Source of the DNA: JAYFNU01 sp034933305
GTDB lineage: Bacteria; Bacillota; Clostridia; Oscillospirales; Ruminococcaceae
Direction of reading: 5' to 3'
Length of the DNA stretch: 41,050 nt
Assembly (NCBI GenBank): GCA_034933305.1
Contig: JAYFNU010000020.1
Span: 1-41,050 of the forward strand
Shown here: one piece after another, positions 7,893 to 15,879 of the stretch
How the letters are laid out: each line of letters starts with the position of its first letter
How positions within the stretch are numbered: position 1 is the stretch's first letter
Translations under genes and position numbers: made by a program
The notes under the pieces: model-generated
Told to the model about the DNA's origin: nothing
Seen by the model: the letters and a program-made list of their open reading frames with translations, nothing else
Database searches by the model: none

Positions 7893-8650
7893 TTTTCTTC
7901 CTCCTTCTTCAGTCGGGCCGCGCGCTCGGCGGCGGCGAAAAGTCCCAGCGCGCCGAAAGCGTCGCCGATGAGCTGCGCTGCGCGGAAGGCGTCGTCCTCC
8001 CGCAGATACCAGACGGCGGACGGCAGCGCGAACCCGACACAGGCCGCGAGCGCGAGCGCGGCGGCCGCCGGGAACTGCGGCTTTTCGCGCACGAACGCGA
8101 GGTAAGCCCCCGCGAGGGCGAGGCAACTCAGCAGCACCGAGATCGTCACGCTGTCGTTGGCGTTGATCGGGCCGCGCACAAACACGGCGAGCGCGCGCAG
8201 ACAGTACCACAGCACGACCGCGGCGGGCAGCAGCGCGCCGCCCTCCCGCCTGCCCGTGAAGCCGCGCACGGCGGCGGTGTAGAACCACCAGGCGGCCGCG
8301 AAGCCCGCGGCCGCGCACAGCGCCGACACGGCGCCGACGGCGGCGGAAGACGCGAGCGCGACTTCCGCGAGCAGCTGCATCGCGCTCAGCGAGACGGCGA
8401 AGAGCCCTGCGGCCGCAAACAGCGCGCCGGCGGCGGGCTGCTTTTCGCCGTCGCCCGGGAAGGCGGCCGCCCACCGCGCGCGCAGCAGCGCCGATGCGGC
8501 GAGCGCGAGCGCCGGCGCGGCGAAGCGCACGGCGCTGCCGCCGGCGTAAAAGCCGCTGCCGGACTCGACGTGCAGCAGCACGTCGGCGAGGCGCCCGATA
8601 AACACGAGCAGCGCGGCGCCGCCCGCGAGGAGCGCGTACTTATCTTTCAA
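7889..8650 (-). CDS. Hypothetical polytopic membrane protein
   Basis: A 253-residue, very Ala/Leu-rich protein with about six or seven hydrophobic segments and a short basic/acidic tail (ARLKKEEEK). The start is a TTG at 8650 preceded by GGAGAAAG. It overlaps the end of the citrate synthase gene by 11 bases, and its stop overlaps the next small gene, so all three appear to be one transcript. I recognise no motif. The high Ala content partly reflects the GC-rich codon use. Function unknown. Confidence 0.7.
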   Translation of the reverse strand: MKDKYALLAGGAALLVFIGRLADVLLHVESGSGFYAGGSAVRFAAPALALAASALLRARWAAAFPGDGEKQPAAGALFAAAGLFAVSLSAMQLLAEVALASSAAVGAVSALCAAAGFAAAWWFYTAAVRGFTGRREGGALLPAAVVLWYCLRALAVFVRGPINANDSVTISVLLSCLALAGAYLAFVREKPQFPAAAALALAACVGFALPSAVWYLREDDAFRAAQLIGDAFGALGLFAAAERAARLKKEEEK

Positions 8651-10013
8651 TTTTTCTTTCTCCGAACGGGACGTATGCGCGCGGCACGCCGAGATATTTG
8701 TACGCCGGGCGGATGATGCGGTTGCCGAACATCATCTCTTCGACGCGGTGGGCGCACCAGCCGGCCATGCGCGCGACGGCGAACAGCGGCGTGTACAGAT
8801 CGACGGGCATCTTCATCGTGCGGTAGACGAGGCCGGAGTAAAGGTCGACGTTGGCGCAGGAGTTGGCGACGCCGCGCTTGTCGAGCATGACGCCGGGGGC
8901 GAGCCGCTCGACGGCGTTGAGCAGCTTGTAATCGTCGCCGAGGCCCGTCTGCTCGGCGAGCTCGCGGGCGTTCTGGCGCAGGATGGTCGCGCGCGGGTCG
9001 CTCTTCGTGTAGACGGGATGGCCGATGCCGAAGATGAGCCCCGAGCCGTCGCCCGCCTTTTTGTCGAGAATGCTGCCGAGGAAGGCCGCGATCTCGTCGT
9101 CGTCGCCGTAGTCGCGCACGCCCGCCTTGATGTAGTCGAGCATCTCCATGACCTTGATGTTCGCGCCGCCGTGCCGGGGCCCCTTGAGCGAGCCGATGGC
9201 CGCGGAGATGGCCGCGTAGGTGTCGGTGCCCGAGGAGGTGACGACGCGCGTCGTGAACGTCGAGTTGTTGCCGCCGCCGTGGTCGGCGTGCAGCACGAGG
9301 CACATGTCGAGCAGCCGGGCCTCCTGCTCGGTGAACTTTTTGTCGGGGCGGTTGATGCGCAGGATGTTCTGCGCGAGCGACAGCTCGGGCTTCGACATGT
9401 GGAAATACATGCTCTTTTTGTCGTAGACGCGGCGCTTTACCTGGTAGGCGTCGACCATGATCGTCGGCACGCAGGAGATGAGCTTGATCGCCTGGAAAAG
9501 CGCGTTTTCGAGCGACATGTCCTCGGCGTCCGGATCGTAGGAATACAGCGCGAGCACCGAGCGCCCCATCTTGTTCATGACGTTGGGGGACGGCGCCTTC
9601 ATGATCATGTCCTCGGCGAAGCCGTCGGGCAGGTCGCGCATCTCCGACATGACCTTGCGCAGCAGCTTCATCTGCCCCGGGGTCGGCAGCGAGCCGAACA
9701 GCAGCAGCCACACGACCTCCTCAAAGACGTAGCGGTCCTCTTTTTTGCCGGCTTCGATGATGTCGTTCACGTCGATGCCGCGATAGATGAGCTTGCCGTC
9801 GCAGGGGACGCGCTTGTTGTCGACGAGCTCGTAGCCCACGACGTCGCAGATGCTCGTGAGCCCCGCGAGCACGCCGGTGCCGTTCGCATTGCGCAGGCCG
9901 CGCTTGACGTCGTACTTCTCCCAGTCATCCGCGCCGATGTAGTTGTATTTGCGGAATTCGTCGCATAGATATGTAAAGGAATCCCGCATTTCCGGGGTCA
10001 GTTTGTTCAGCAT
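8640..10013 (-). CDS. gltA: Citrate synthase
   Basis: Condenses acetyl-CoA and oxaloacetate to citrate. The 457-residue product has the three catalytic positions expected for the family: His245 in HADHGGGNN, His281 in RHGGANIK and Asp390 in ANVDLYSG. A CoA-binding GIGHPVYTKSDPR stretch is also present. The ATG at 10013 has AGGAGG before it. A longer in-frame reading (to 11069) is an opposite-strand shadow of spoIID. In an anaerobe this probably supplies 2-oxoglutarate for glutamate synthesis. A methylcitrate synthase role cannot be excluded from sequence alone. Confidence 0.93.
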   Translation of the reverse strand: MLNKLTPEMRDSFTYLCDEFRKYNYIGADDWEKYDVKRGLRNANGTGVLAGLTSICDVVGYELVDNKRVPCDGKLIYRGIDVNDIIEAGKKEDRYVFEEVVWLLLFGSLPTPGQMKLLRKVMSEMRDLPDGFAEDMIMKAPSPNVMNKMGRSVLALYSYDPDAEDMSLENALFQAIKLISCVPTIMVDAYQVKRRVYDKKSMYFHMSKPELSLAQNILRINRPDKKFTEQEARLLDMCLVLHADHGGGNNSTFTTRVVTSSGTDTYAAISAAIGSLKGPRHGGANIKVMEMLDYIKAGVRDYGDDDEIAAFLGSILDKKAGDGSGLIFGIGHPVYTKSDPRATILRQNARELAEQTGLGDDYKLLNAVERLAPGVMLDKRGVANSCANVDLYSGLVYRTMKMPVDLYTPLFAVARMAGWCAHRVEEMMFGNRIIRPAYKYLGVPRAYVPFGERKIER

Positions 10014-10051
10014 GGCGTGCCTCCTCTGCGAGCGCTTTAAATCAGTGAGCT

Positions 10052-10080
10052 GAATATTAAGTAATTGTATCACATATTTC
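10052..10080 (+). promoter_or_regulatory. Candidate sigma-E promoter of spoIID
   Basis: GAATATT (10052-10058), a 14-base spacer and CATATTT (10073-10079) resemble the mother-cell sigma-E pattern (KMATATT, 14-15 bases, CATACANT), with a weaker -10 part. SpoIID genes are known sigma-E targets in Bacillus and Clostridium. It overlaps the citrate synthase -10 box on the other strand. Confidence 0.5.
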
Positions 10081-10091
10081 GGAATTTGCAA
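10064..10091 (-). promoter_or_regulatory. Citrate synthase promoter
   Basis: On the minus strand TTGCAA (10086-10091), a 16-bp spacer and TACAAT (10064-10069). It lies in the AT-rich gap shared with the divergent spoIID promoter. Confidence 0.65.
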
Positions 10092-10106
10092 TAAAAAGGA
10101 GTCGTC

Positions 10107-11108
10107 ATGAAACGTAAAATCGCGCCGCTCGCCGTTTTCGCCGTCGTCATCGCGCTCACGCCGGCGCTCGCGCTGCTGCCCGCGGCGGCGGACAAGTCCG
10201 GCGGGACCGCCGCGCCGGCGCAGGACGCCGCGCAGCCGGCGGCCGGGGAGACGATCGTCGTCTACGACGAGTCGTCCCGGGAGACGCTCGCGCTGCCGCT
10301 CGACGACTATGTGCTCGGCGCGGTGCTGTGCGAGATGCCCGCGCTGTACAAGCCCGAGGCGCTCAAGGCGCAGGCCGTCGCCTGCCGCAGCTACGCGCTG
10401 TACCTGAAGGAGCTGCGCGCGCGCGAGCCGCTGCCGGCGCTCGAGGGGGGCGTCCTGTCCGTCAACACGGCGGCCGCCGTCGGCTACATGAGCGAGGAGA
10501 AGGCGCGCAGCTGCTTCGGGGATGATTTTTCCCTGTACTACAACAAGGTGAAGGACGCCGTCGACGCGGTGCGGGGCTATACGCTGACCTACGGCGGCGC
10601 GCCCATCTGCGCGTGCTATCACGCCATATCGCCGGGGCGCACGGAGGACAGCGGCAACGTCTTCGCCGCCTCGCTGCCGTATCTTGTGCCCGTCGACAGC
10701 GCCGCCGACACGGCGGCCCGGGGGTACGCGTCCTCGGCGACGTTCACCCCGTCCGACCTCGCGGGCATCCTCGCGTCCGCCGACGACGGCTTTTCGGCGT
10801 CGGGCGACCCGTCGCAGTGGCTGGGCGCGGCGGTCAAGTCGGCCTCGGGCACCGTGCTTTCGCTGCGCGTGTGCGGGCGCGACTTCACCGGCACGCGGCT
10901 GCGCGCGCTGCTGGGGCTTCGCTCGGCGGCGTTCGACGCCGCGTATGACGCCGGCAGCGCGTCGTTCGTCTTTTCGGTGCGCGGCTACGGCCACGGCGTC
11001 GGCATGAGCCAGTACGGCGCGAACGCGCTCGCACGGCAGGGATACACCTTCGACGAGATCCTCGCCCATTATTACACGGGCGCGCAGCTGAGCGGCGGCA
11101 CCGCGTGA
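10107..11108 (+). CDS. spoIID: Stage II sporulation protein D (SpoIID/LytB family)
   Basis: Membrane-anchored lytic transglycosylase that degrades peptidoglycan so that the engulfing membrane can move during sporulation. The 333-residue protein begins with a basic signal/anchor segment (MKRKIAPLAVFAVV). It then has the SpoIID core: LDDYVLGAVLCEMP, the conserved ALKAQAVACRSYALY, and the C-terminal GYGHGVGMSQYGANA. The acidic residue of CEMP corresponds to the family's catalytic glutamate. An AAAAGGAG ribosome binding site precedes the ATG. Presence of this gene is the best single sign that the organism makes endospores. Confidence 0.94.
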   Translation: MKRKIAPLAVFAVVIALTPALALLPAAADKSGGTAAPAQDAAQPAAGETIVVYDESSRETLALPLDDYVLGAVLCEMPALYKPEALKAQAVACRSYALYLKELRAREPLPALEGGVLSVNTAAAVGYMSEEKARSCFGDDFSLYYNKVKDAVDAVRGYTLTYGGAPICACYHAISPGRTEDSGNVFAASLPYLVPVDSAADTAARGYASSATFTPSDLAGILASADDGFSASGDPSQWLGAAVKSASGTVLSLRVCGRDFTGTRLRALLGLRSAAFDAAYDAGSASFVFSVRGYGHGVGMSQYGANALARQGYTFDEILAHYYTGAQLSGGTA

Positions 11109-11196
11109 GCATTCGCGCGCTTCGACAGATTGCGCCGCCCGCGCGGGCTATAGTGGAGGAGCATTCCCTCTGTAACCTTACTCTCTCTCTTTTGAG

Positions 11197-11229
11197 ACCG
11201 CCCGGAAAACATCCCGGGCGGTATTTTTT
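11197..11229 (+). terminator. Terminator between spoIID and hpf
   Basis: Stem ACCGCCCGG (11197-11205) and CCGGGCGGT (11214-11222) followed by ATTTTTTG. It stops spoIID transcription 90 bases after the gene. The 11109-11196 stretch before it holds nothing recognisable. Confidence 0.85.
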
Positions 11230-11284
11230 GCCCGCCGGCGGGCGCGCAATATTCATAAATCGTCTATCTTTTTTGTAACCGAAA

Positions 11285-11293
11285 TGTTATACT
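11285..11293 (+). promoter_or_regulatory. Extended -10 promoter of hpf
   Basis: TGTTATACT has the extended -10 form (TG, one base, TATACT). The -35 region is weak. It lies about 45 bases before the hpf start. Confidence 0.45.
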
Positions 11294-11338
11294 TTAGCCA
11301 GGAGAATCCTCTAATATTTCTCAAAGGGAGGCACCTGC

Positions 11339-11860
11339 ATGAACGTCAAGACACTGGGCAGAAAGGTAAATCTCAAGCAGAATTTCATCAACATGGTCGA
11401 AAAGCGCATGGCGAAGCTCGACAGGTTCTTTGAGGACGACGCGGAGGCGAAGGTCACCGTGACCGTCGAGCCCAACCGGCAGACCGCGGAGGTGACCGTC
11501 AAAAGCAGAGGATTTCTCTTCCGCGCCGAGCGCTCGGCGCCGGATATGGAGACCGCGTTCAACGACGCGGCGGACCTGATCGTCAAGCAGATCGTCAAGA
11601 ACAAGGACCGCCTGGGCGCCCACGTCAAGCGCGCCGAGGTGGACACGCTGCCGGACGCGGGGCAGGAGCAGCAGACGTCGTACGACATCGTGCGCACCAA
11701 GCGCTTCCGCGTCGAGCCGATGACCGTCGAGGAGGCGATCCTGCAGATGGAAATGCTCGGCCACAGCTTCTTCGTCTTTGAGGATTCCGACAGCGAGGAG
11801 CTGAAGGTGGTTTACAAGCGGCACGACGAGGCCTACGGATTGCTTATTCCGGAGAAATAA
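11339..11860 (+). CDS. hpf: Ribosome hibernation promoting factor, long form
   Basis: Binds the 30S subunit and joins two 70S ribosomes into inactive 100S dimers when growth slows. The 173-residue length identifies the long form. The N-terminal S30AE/RaiA domain (about residues 1-105) contains the basic helices that contact rRNA. A linker follows, and the C-terminal dimerisation domain (about 115-173) begins YDIVRTKRFRVEPMT and includes MLGHSFFVF. An AAAGGGAGG ribosome binding site supports the ATG at 11339. Confidence 0.95.
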   Translation: MNVKTLGRKVNLKQNFINMVEKRMAKLDRFFEDDAEAKVTVTVEPNRQTAEVTVKSRGFLFRAERSAPDMETAFNDAADLIVKQIVKNKDRLGAHVKRAEVDTLPDAGQEQQTSYDIVRTKRFRVEPMTVEEAILQMEMLGHSFFVFEDSDSEELKVVYKRHDEAYGLLIPEK

Positions 11861-11881
11861 ATTATAATAAACCTGCAACGG

Positions 11882-11905
11882 GCCGCGGCGATTGCCGCGG
11901 CTTTT
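11882..11905 (+). terminator. Short terminator-like hairpin after hpf
   Basis: Perfect 8-bp stem GCCGCGGC (11882-11889 and 11894-11901) with a GATT loop followed by TTTTA. It ends just before the ribosome binding site of the next gene and may only reduce read-through. Confidence 0.6.
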
Positions 11906-11921
11906 ATAACGGAGGGAAACG

Positions 11922-13034
11922 ATGAAATATACGGCGGTCGCGACGTGCGGCTTCGGGCTGGAATCGGTGCTGGCGTTCGAGCTCAAGCGGCTGGGCGTCG
12001 AAAACATAAAAACGAGCGACGGGCGCATCACGTTCGACGCGTCGGGCGACGACATCGCGCGCGCAAACATATGGCTGCGCACGGCGGAGCGCGTGCTCAT
12101 CATCCTCGCGGAGTATCCCGCGCCCACCTTCGACGCGCTGTTCGACGGCGCGCGGGCGGTGCCGTGGGGCGAGGTGATCGACCGCGCCGACGCCTTCCCC
12201 GTCAAGGGCTATTCGATGAACAGCGCGCTGACGAGCGTGCCGGCGTGTCAGTCGGTCGTCAAGAAGGCGCTCGTGGAGCGCCTCAAGCAGGATTACAAAA
12301 CGGAGTTTCTGCCCGAGAACGACCGCGTCACCAAGCGCGTGCGCTTCTCCATCGTCAAGGACGTCTGCACGCTCATGCTCGACACGTCGGGCGACGGGCT
12401 GCACAAGCGCGGCTACCGGCCGCTCATGAACGAGGCGCCCATCAAGGAGACGCTCGCCGCCGGCATCTGTGATTTCGCGCGCGTGTTTCCGGACAGCGCG
12501 GTGTGCGATCCCTTCTGCGGGTCGGGCACGCTCGTCATCGAAGCGGCGCTGCGCGCGCGCGGCATCGCCCCGGGCCTGCGCCGCGCCTTTGCGGGCGAGC
12601 AGTACGGCTTTCTCGGCGCGGGGGCGTTCGACCGCGCGCGGGAGCAGGCGCGCGCGGAGATGCATGCCGACGTCCCCTTCGCCGGACGCGGCAGCGACAT
12701 CGATCCCGCCGCCGTGGCGCTCGCCGCGGACAACGCGAAGCGCGCGGGCGTCGCGGACTGCGTGCGGTTCGAAGTCGCCGACGCGCGCAGGACCGTCTTT
12801 TCGCCGAATGAGACCGTGATGGCCAACCCGCCCTACGGCGAGCGGCTCATGGACGAGAAGGAGGCGGCGGCGCTGTACGCCGCCTTCGGCGAAAACATCT
12901 TTGCGCAGCGCTGCAGGGGCCTGTACGTCATCAGCAGTCACCCCGAATTCGAGCGCTGCATCGGCAGAAAGGCCGTCCGCCGGCGCAAGCTGTACAACGG
13001 CATGCTGCCCTGCCAGCTGTTCATGTACTTTTGA
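11922..13034 (+). CDS. THUMP-domain class I rRNA (guanine-N2)-methyltransferase
   Basis: SAM-dependent RNA methyltransferase related to the N-terminal half of E. coli RlmL and to Bacillus YpsC. The 370 residues comprise an N-terminal ferredoxin-like and THUMP RNA-binding part (about 1-165) and a Rossmann methyltransferase. The methyltransferase has motif I DPFCGSG (196-202), the acidic SDID ribose-binding segment (about 258-261), and the N2-guanine motif NPPYGER (302-308). The probable substrate is a 23S rRNA guanosine. The exact site is inferred from the family. The start has GGAGG 7 bases before ATG. Confidence 0.9.
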   Translation: MKYTAVATCGFGLESVLAFELKRLGVENIKTSDGRITFDASGDDIARANIWLRTAERVLIILAEYPAPTFDALFDGARAVPWGEVIDRADAFPVKGYSMNSALTSVPACQSVVKKALVERLKQDYKTEFLPENDRVTKRVRFSIVKDVCTLMLDTSGDGLHKRGYRPLMNEAPIKETLAAGICDFARVFPDSAVCDPFCGSGTLVIEAALRARGIAPGLRRAFAGEQYGFLGAGAFDRAREQARAEMHADVPFAGRGSDIDPAAVALAADNAKRAGVADCVRFEVADARRTVFSPNETVMANPPYGERLMDEKEAAALYAAFGENIFAQRCRGLYVISSHPEFERCIGRKAVRRRKLYNGMLPCQLFMYF

Positions 13035-13037
13035 ATG

Positions 13038-13046
13038 TGCTATAAT
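13038..13046 (+). promoter_or_regulatory. Extended -10 promoter for the phosphatase-cimA pair
   Basis: TGCTATAAT, an extended -10, begins 4 bases after the methyltransferase stop. No good -35 box is seen. Confidence 0.5.
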
Positions 13047-13086
13047 ATTTTTTTAAGAAAACAGGCTTGAACGGAAAGAGGTTCGT

Positions 13087-14091
13087 ATGGCGATCCCCCG
13101 CGAGGAATTTACAGCCGACCGCACGCCGGACGGATACGCGCTGACGGCGTCCCGCCCCGGCGCTTTCCGCGTCTACTGGGCGACGTCGCCCGACGGCTTC
13201 TGTGACGACAACGATCTCGGCGCTTTCGAGGGCGCGGCGTCCGTCGCCGATCCCTTTCCGGGCCGCCGGGTCTTTTTCCACATTCTGCAGGACGGGCGCT
13301 ACAGCGTGACGACGCCCCGCAGCATCCCCGCGGGCGGCATGCGCAACCTGCGGGACGTGGGCGGCTACACCACGGCGGACGGCGCGCAGTTCGTCCGCTA
13401 CGGGCGCGTTTACCGCAGCGACATGCTGTGCCTGTGCGGCGAGGAGCATCTGCCCTCGCTCGAGGCGCTGGGGATCCGGCGCATCGTCGACCTGCGCAGC
13501 AGCTTCGACTTCCACGATCCCGACACCTACGATCCGCCGCTGCGCGGCGCGGCGCACGAATTTCTGCCGATGTACGGCGAGCAGCAGTCGTTCAATTTCA
13601 CGCTCGACGAGGCGCTGCGCGAAAGCCGCGAGCGCCTGGAGGAATGCTACGGCGTCGTGTCGGAATCCTACGTCGACTGCCTGTTCGACTCCGACGCGCT
13701 GCGCCGGCTGTTCCGCCGCCTCGCGGACGGGGAGACCCCGCTGCTGTTCCACTGCTACGCCGGCAAGGACCGCACCGGCATCGCCGCGGCGCTGCTGCTG
13801 CGCCTGCTCGGCGTGCCGCGCGAGACGATCCTCTACGACTACATGCTCACGCGCGAGACGCGCAAGGCCTTCTCGGACGGCAAGATCGCCGAGTACGGCG
13901 ACCTCATCCGGGACGAGGAGATGCTGCGCTGGGTCGAATTCTTCACGCTCGTGCTGCCCGAGTCCATCGAGAGCACGCTCGACGCCGTCTCGCAGCGGTA
14001 CGGCGACGCGGACGACTATTATCTCAAGGAACTGAAGCTCACGCCGGAGGATCTCGCGCACATGCGCGCGATGTATCTCACCCGGCACTGA
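13087..14091 (+). CDS. Tyrosine-type protein phosphatase (IphP/Y_phosphatase3 family)
   Basis: The 334-residue protein carries the cysteine phosphatase loop HCYAGKDRTG, with nucleophile Cys223 and Arg229 (C-x5-R). The family signature GGMRNLRDVGGY (about 83-94) and VDLRSSFDF also fit the bacterial IphP-like group. About 80 residues before this form a small beta-rich domain. Members act on phosphotyrosine, phosphoserine or phosphoinositides, and the substrate here is unknown. No signal peptide, so it is cytoplasmic. It sits 23 bases before cimA in the same direction, probably one transcript, with no obvious functional link. Confidence 0.88.
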   Translation: MAIPREEFTADRTPDGYALTASRPGAFRVYWATSPDGFCDDNDLGAFEGAASVADPFPGRRVFFHILQDGRYSVTTPRSIPAGGMRNLRDVGGYTTADGAQFVRYGRVYRSDMLCLCGEEHLPSLEALGIRRIVDLRSSFDFHDPDTYDPPLRGAAHEFLPMYGEQQSFNFTLDEALRESRERLEECYGVVSESYVDCLFDSDALRRLFRRLADGETPLLFHCYAGKDRTGIAAALLLRLLGVPRETILYDYMLTRETRKAFSDGKIAEYGDLIRDEEMLRWVEFFTLVLPESIESTLDAVSQRYGDADDYYLKELKLTPEDLAHMRAMYLTRH

Positions 14092-14114
14092 TATTGCGGC
14101 GAAAGGCGGGGCTT

Positions 14115-15695
14115 ATGGGCAAAAAGATCCGTGTGCTGGATACGACGCTGCGCGACGGCGCGCAGAGCGAGGGCGCGCAGTTTTCGCTGTCCGACAAGCT
14201 CGGCGCGGTCATGCTGCTCGACAATCTCGGCTTTGACTTCATCGAGGCGGGCATCCCCGCCTCCAACCCGAAGGACGCCGAATTTTTCAGTCTGCTCAGG
14301 GACAACCGCCCGGGCGCCGCGCGCATCGCGGCGTTCGGTCTGACGCGGCGCCCGGGCGGCAGCTGCGAGGCGGACGAGGGCCTGCGGGCGCTGCTCGCCG
14401 CGGACACCCCCGTCGCCGTCATCGTCGGCAAAAGCAGCCGCTTCCAGGTCGAGCAGGTGCTGCGCACGAGCGCGCAGGAGAACCTCGCGATGATCCGCGA
14501 GACGACGGCGTATCTCGCCGCGCGCGGCAAGCGCGTGTTCTTCGACGCGGAGCACTTTTTCGACGGCTGGGCGCAGGATGCGGCGTATGCGCGCGCCTGC
14601 CTCGCCGCGGCGGCCGAAGCGGGCGCCGAGCAGCTCGTGCTGTGCGACACGAACGGCGGCGTGACGCCGGACGCGGCGGCGGACGCCGTGCGGGCGGTGT
14701 GCGCCGCCTTCCCGGGCCTCTGCATCGGCGTCCATTTCCACAACGACGCGGGGCTCGCCGTCGCGAACAGCATCGCGGCCGTGCAGGCGGGCGCGACGGA
14801 CGTGCAGGGGACGTTCCTCGGCATGGGCGAGCGCTGCGGCAACACGAATCTCTCGACGCTCATCCCGACGCTGCAGCTCAAGCTCGGCTTCGACGTCGTG
14901 CCCCCCGAAAAGCTCGCGCTGTTCACCCGCACGGCCTATCATCTCGCGGAGCTGTGCAACATGCTGCTGCCGCCGAATCTGCCGTACATCGGCTCGAGCG
15001 CCTTTTCGCACAAGGGCGGCATGCACATCGACGGCGTCGTCAAGGATCCGCGCGCCTTCGAGCACATCGACCCGGCGGCGGTCGGCAACGCCCGCAGACT
15101 GCTCATCAGCGAGGTCGCGGGCAGGAGCGCCGTCGCGGAAAAGCTCGCGAAGATCGACCCCGCGCTCGCGGCCGACAAGGCGGCCGTCGACACGGTGCTG
15201 CGCCGGCTCAAGGCGCTCGAATACGAGGGCTATTCCTTTGAGGCGGCCGTCGCAAGCTTCGAGCTCATGGCGCTGCGCGAGCTCGGCCGGCTGCCGGAAT
15301 TTTTCACGCTGCTCGACTACAAGATCATCGGCGAGCGCTCCATCGAAGCGGGGCGCCGCAGCTCGGTGGCCGTCGTCAAGATCGGCGTGGGCGGCGACAG
15401 CGAGCTGCGCGCGGCCGAGGGGGACGGCCCCGTCAACGCGCTCGACATCTCGCTGCGCAGCGCGCTGTCCAAATTCTATCCGAGCCTCTCGAGGGCGCAC
15501 CTCGTCGACTACAAGGTCCGCGTCATCACGCCCGAATCGGCAACGGCCGCGAAGGTCCGCGTGCTCATCGACACGACGGACGGCGAGACGCAGTGGACGA
15601 CCGTCGGGGTCTCGGCGGATATCATCGACGCGAGCTTCAAGGCGATCACCGATTCGATCGTCTATATGCTCTGCCGCACGCGGCGGGAGGACTGA
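14115..15695 (+). CDS. cimA: (R)-citramalate synthase
   Basis: Condenses acetyl-CoA and pyruvate to citramalate, opening the threonine-independent route to isoleucine. The 526-residue length and the opening VLDTTLRDGAQSEG match CimA rather than the classical LeuA N-terminus. A TIM-barrel catalytic domain (about 1-280, with HFHNDAGLAVAN) is followed by a linker. The LeuA-type allosteric domain is at the C-terminus (about 390-526, ending SFKAITDSIVYML), normally the isoleucine feedback site. The ATG at 14115 follows GGCGGGG. Isopropylmalate synthase is a less likely alternative. Confidence 0.9.
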   Translation: MGKKIRVLDTTLRDGAQSEGAQFSLSDKLGAVMLLDNLGFDFIEAGIPASNPKDAEFFSLLRDNRPGAARIAAFGLTRRPGGSCEADEGLRALLAADTPVAVIVGKSSRFQVEQVLRTSAQENLAMIRETTAYLAARGKRVFFDAEHFFDGWAQDAAYARACLAAAAEAGAEQLVLCDTNGGVTPDAAADAVRAVCAAFPGLCIGVHFHNDAGLAVANSIAAVQAGATDVQGTFLGMGERCGNTNLSTLIPTLQLKLGFDVVPPEKLALFTRTAYHLAELCNMLLPPNLPYIGSSAFSHKGGMHIDGVVKDPRAFEHIDPAAVGNARRLLISEVAGRSAVAEKLAKIDPALAADKAAVDTVLRRLKALEYEGYSFEAAVASFELMALRELGRLPEFFTLLDYKIIGERSIEAGRRSSVAVVKIGVGGDSELRAAEGDGPVNALDISLRSALSKFYPSLSRAHLVDYKVRVITPESATAAKVRVLIDTTDGETQWTTVGVSADIIDASFKAITDSIVYMLCRTRRED

Positions 15696-15704
15696 TCGTT
15701 TCCG

Positions 15705-15744
15705 AAGACCGGCCGGCGGGCGCTGCCCGCCGGCCGGTCTTTTC
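15705..15744 (+). terminator. Terminator after cimA
   Basis: A 16-bp perfect stem (15706-15721 with 15725-15740) with a 3-base loop, followed by TTTT. Very strong intrinsic terminator. Confidence 0.9.
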
Positions 15745-15768
15745 AGCGCGGTATCCGCCAAAGTTTTT

Positions 15769-15797
15769 TTGCGCTTTGCAGGCGGATATGCTATAAT
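15769..15797 (+). promoter_or_regulatory. Promoter of the phosphofructokinase gene
   Basis: TTGCGC (15769-15774), 17 bp, TATAAT (15792-15797). A second TATAAT follows nine bases later. About 75 bases of leader remain before the ATG, without a recognisable riboswitch. Confidence 0.7.
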
Positions 15798-15879
15798 TTC
15801 TATAATCGGGAAATTTGCGATAAGGATCGGATTTCGGACACGGCGCGCTCCATTATCAGAAACGGTGCAGGAGGAGAAA

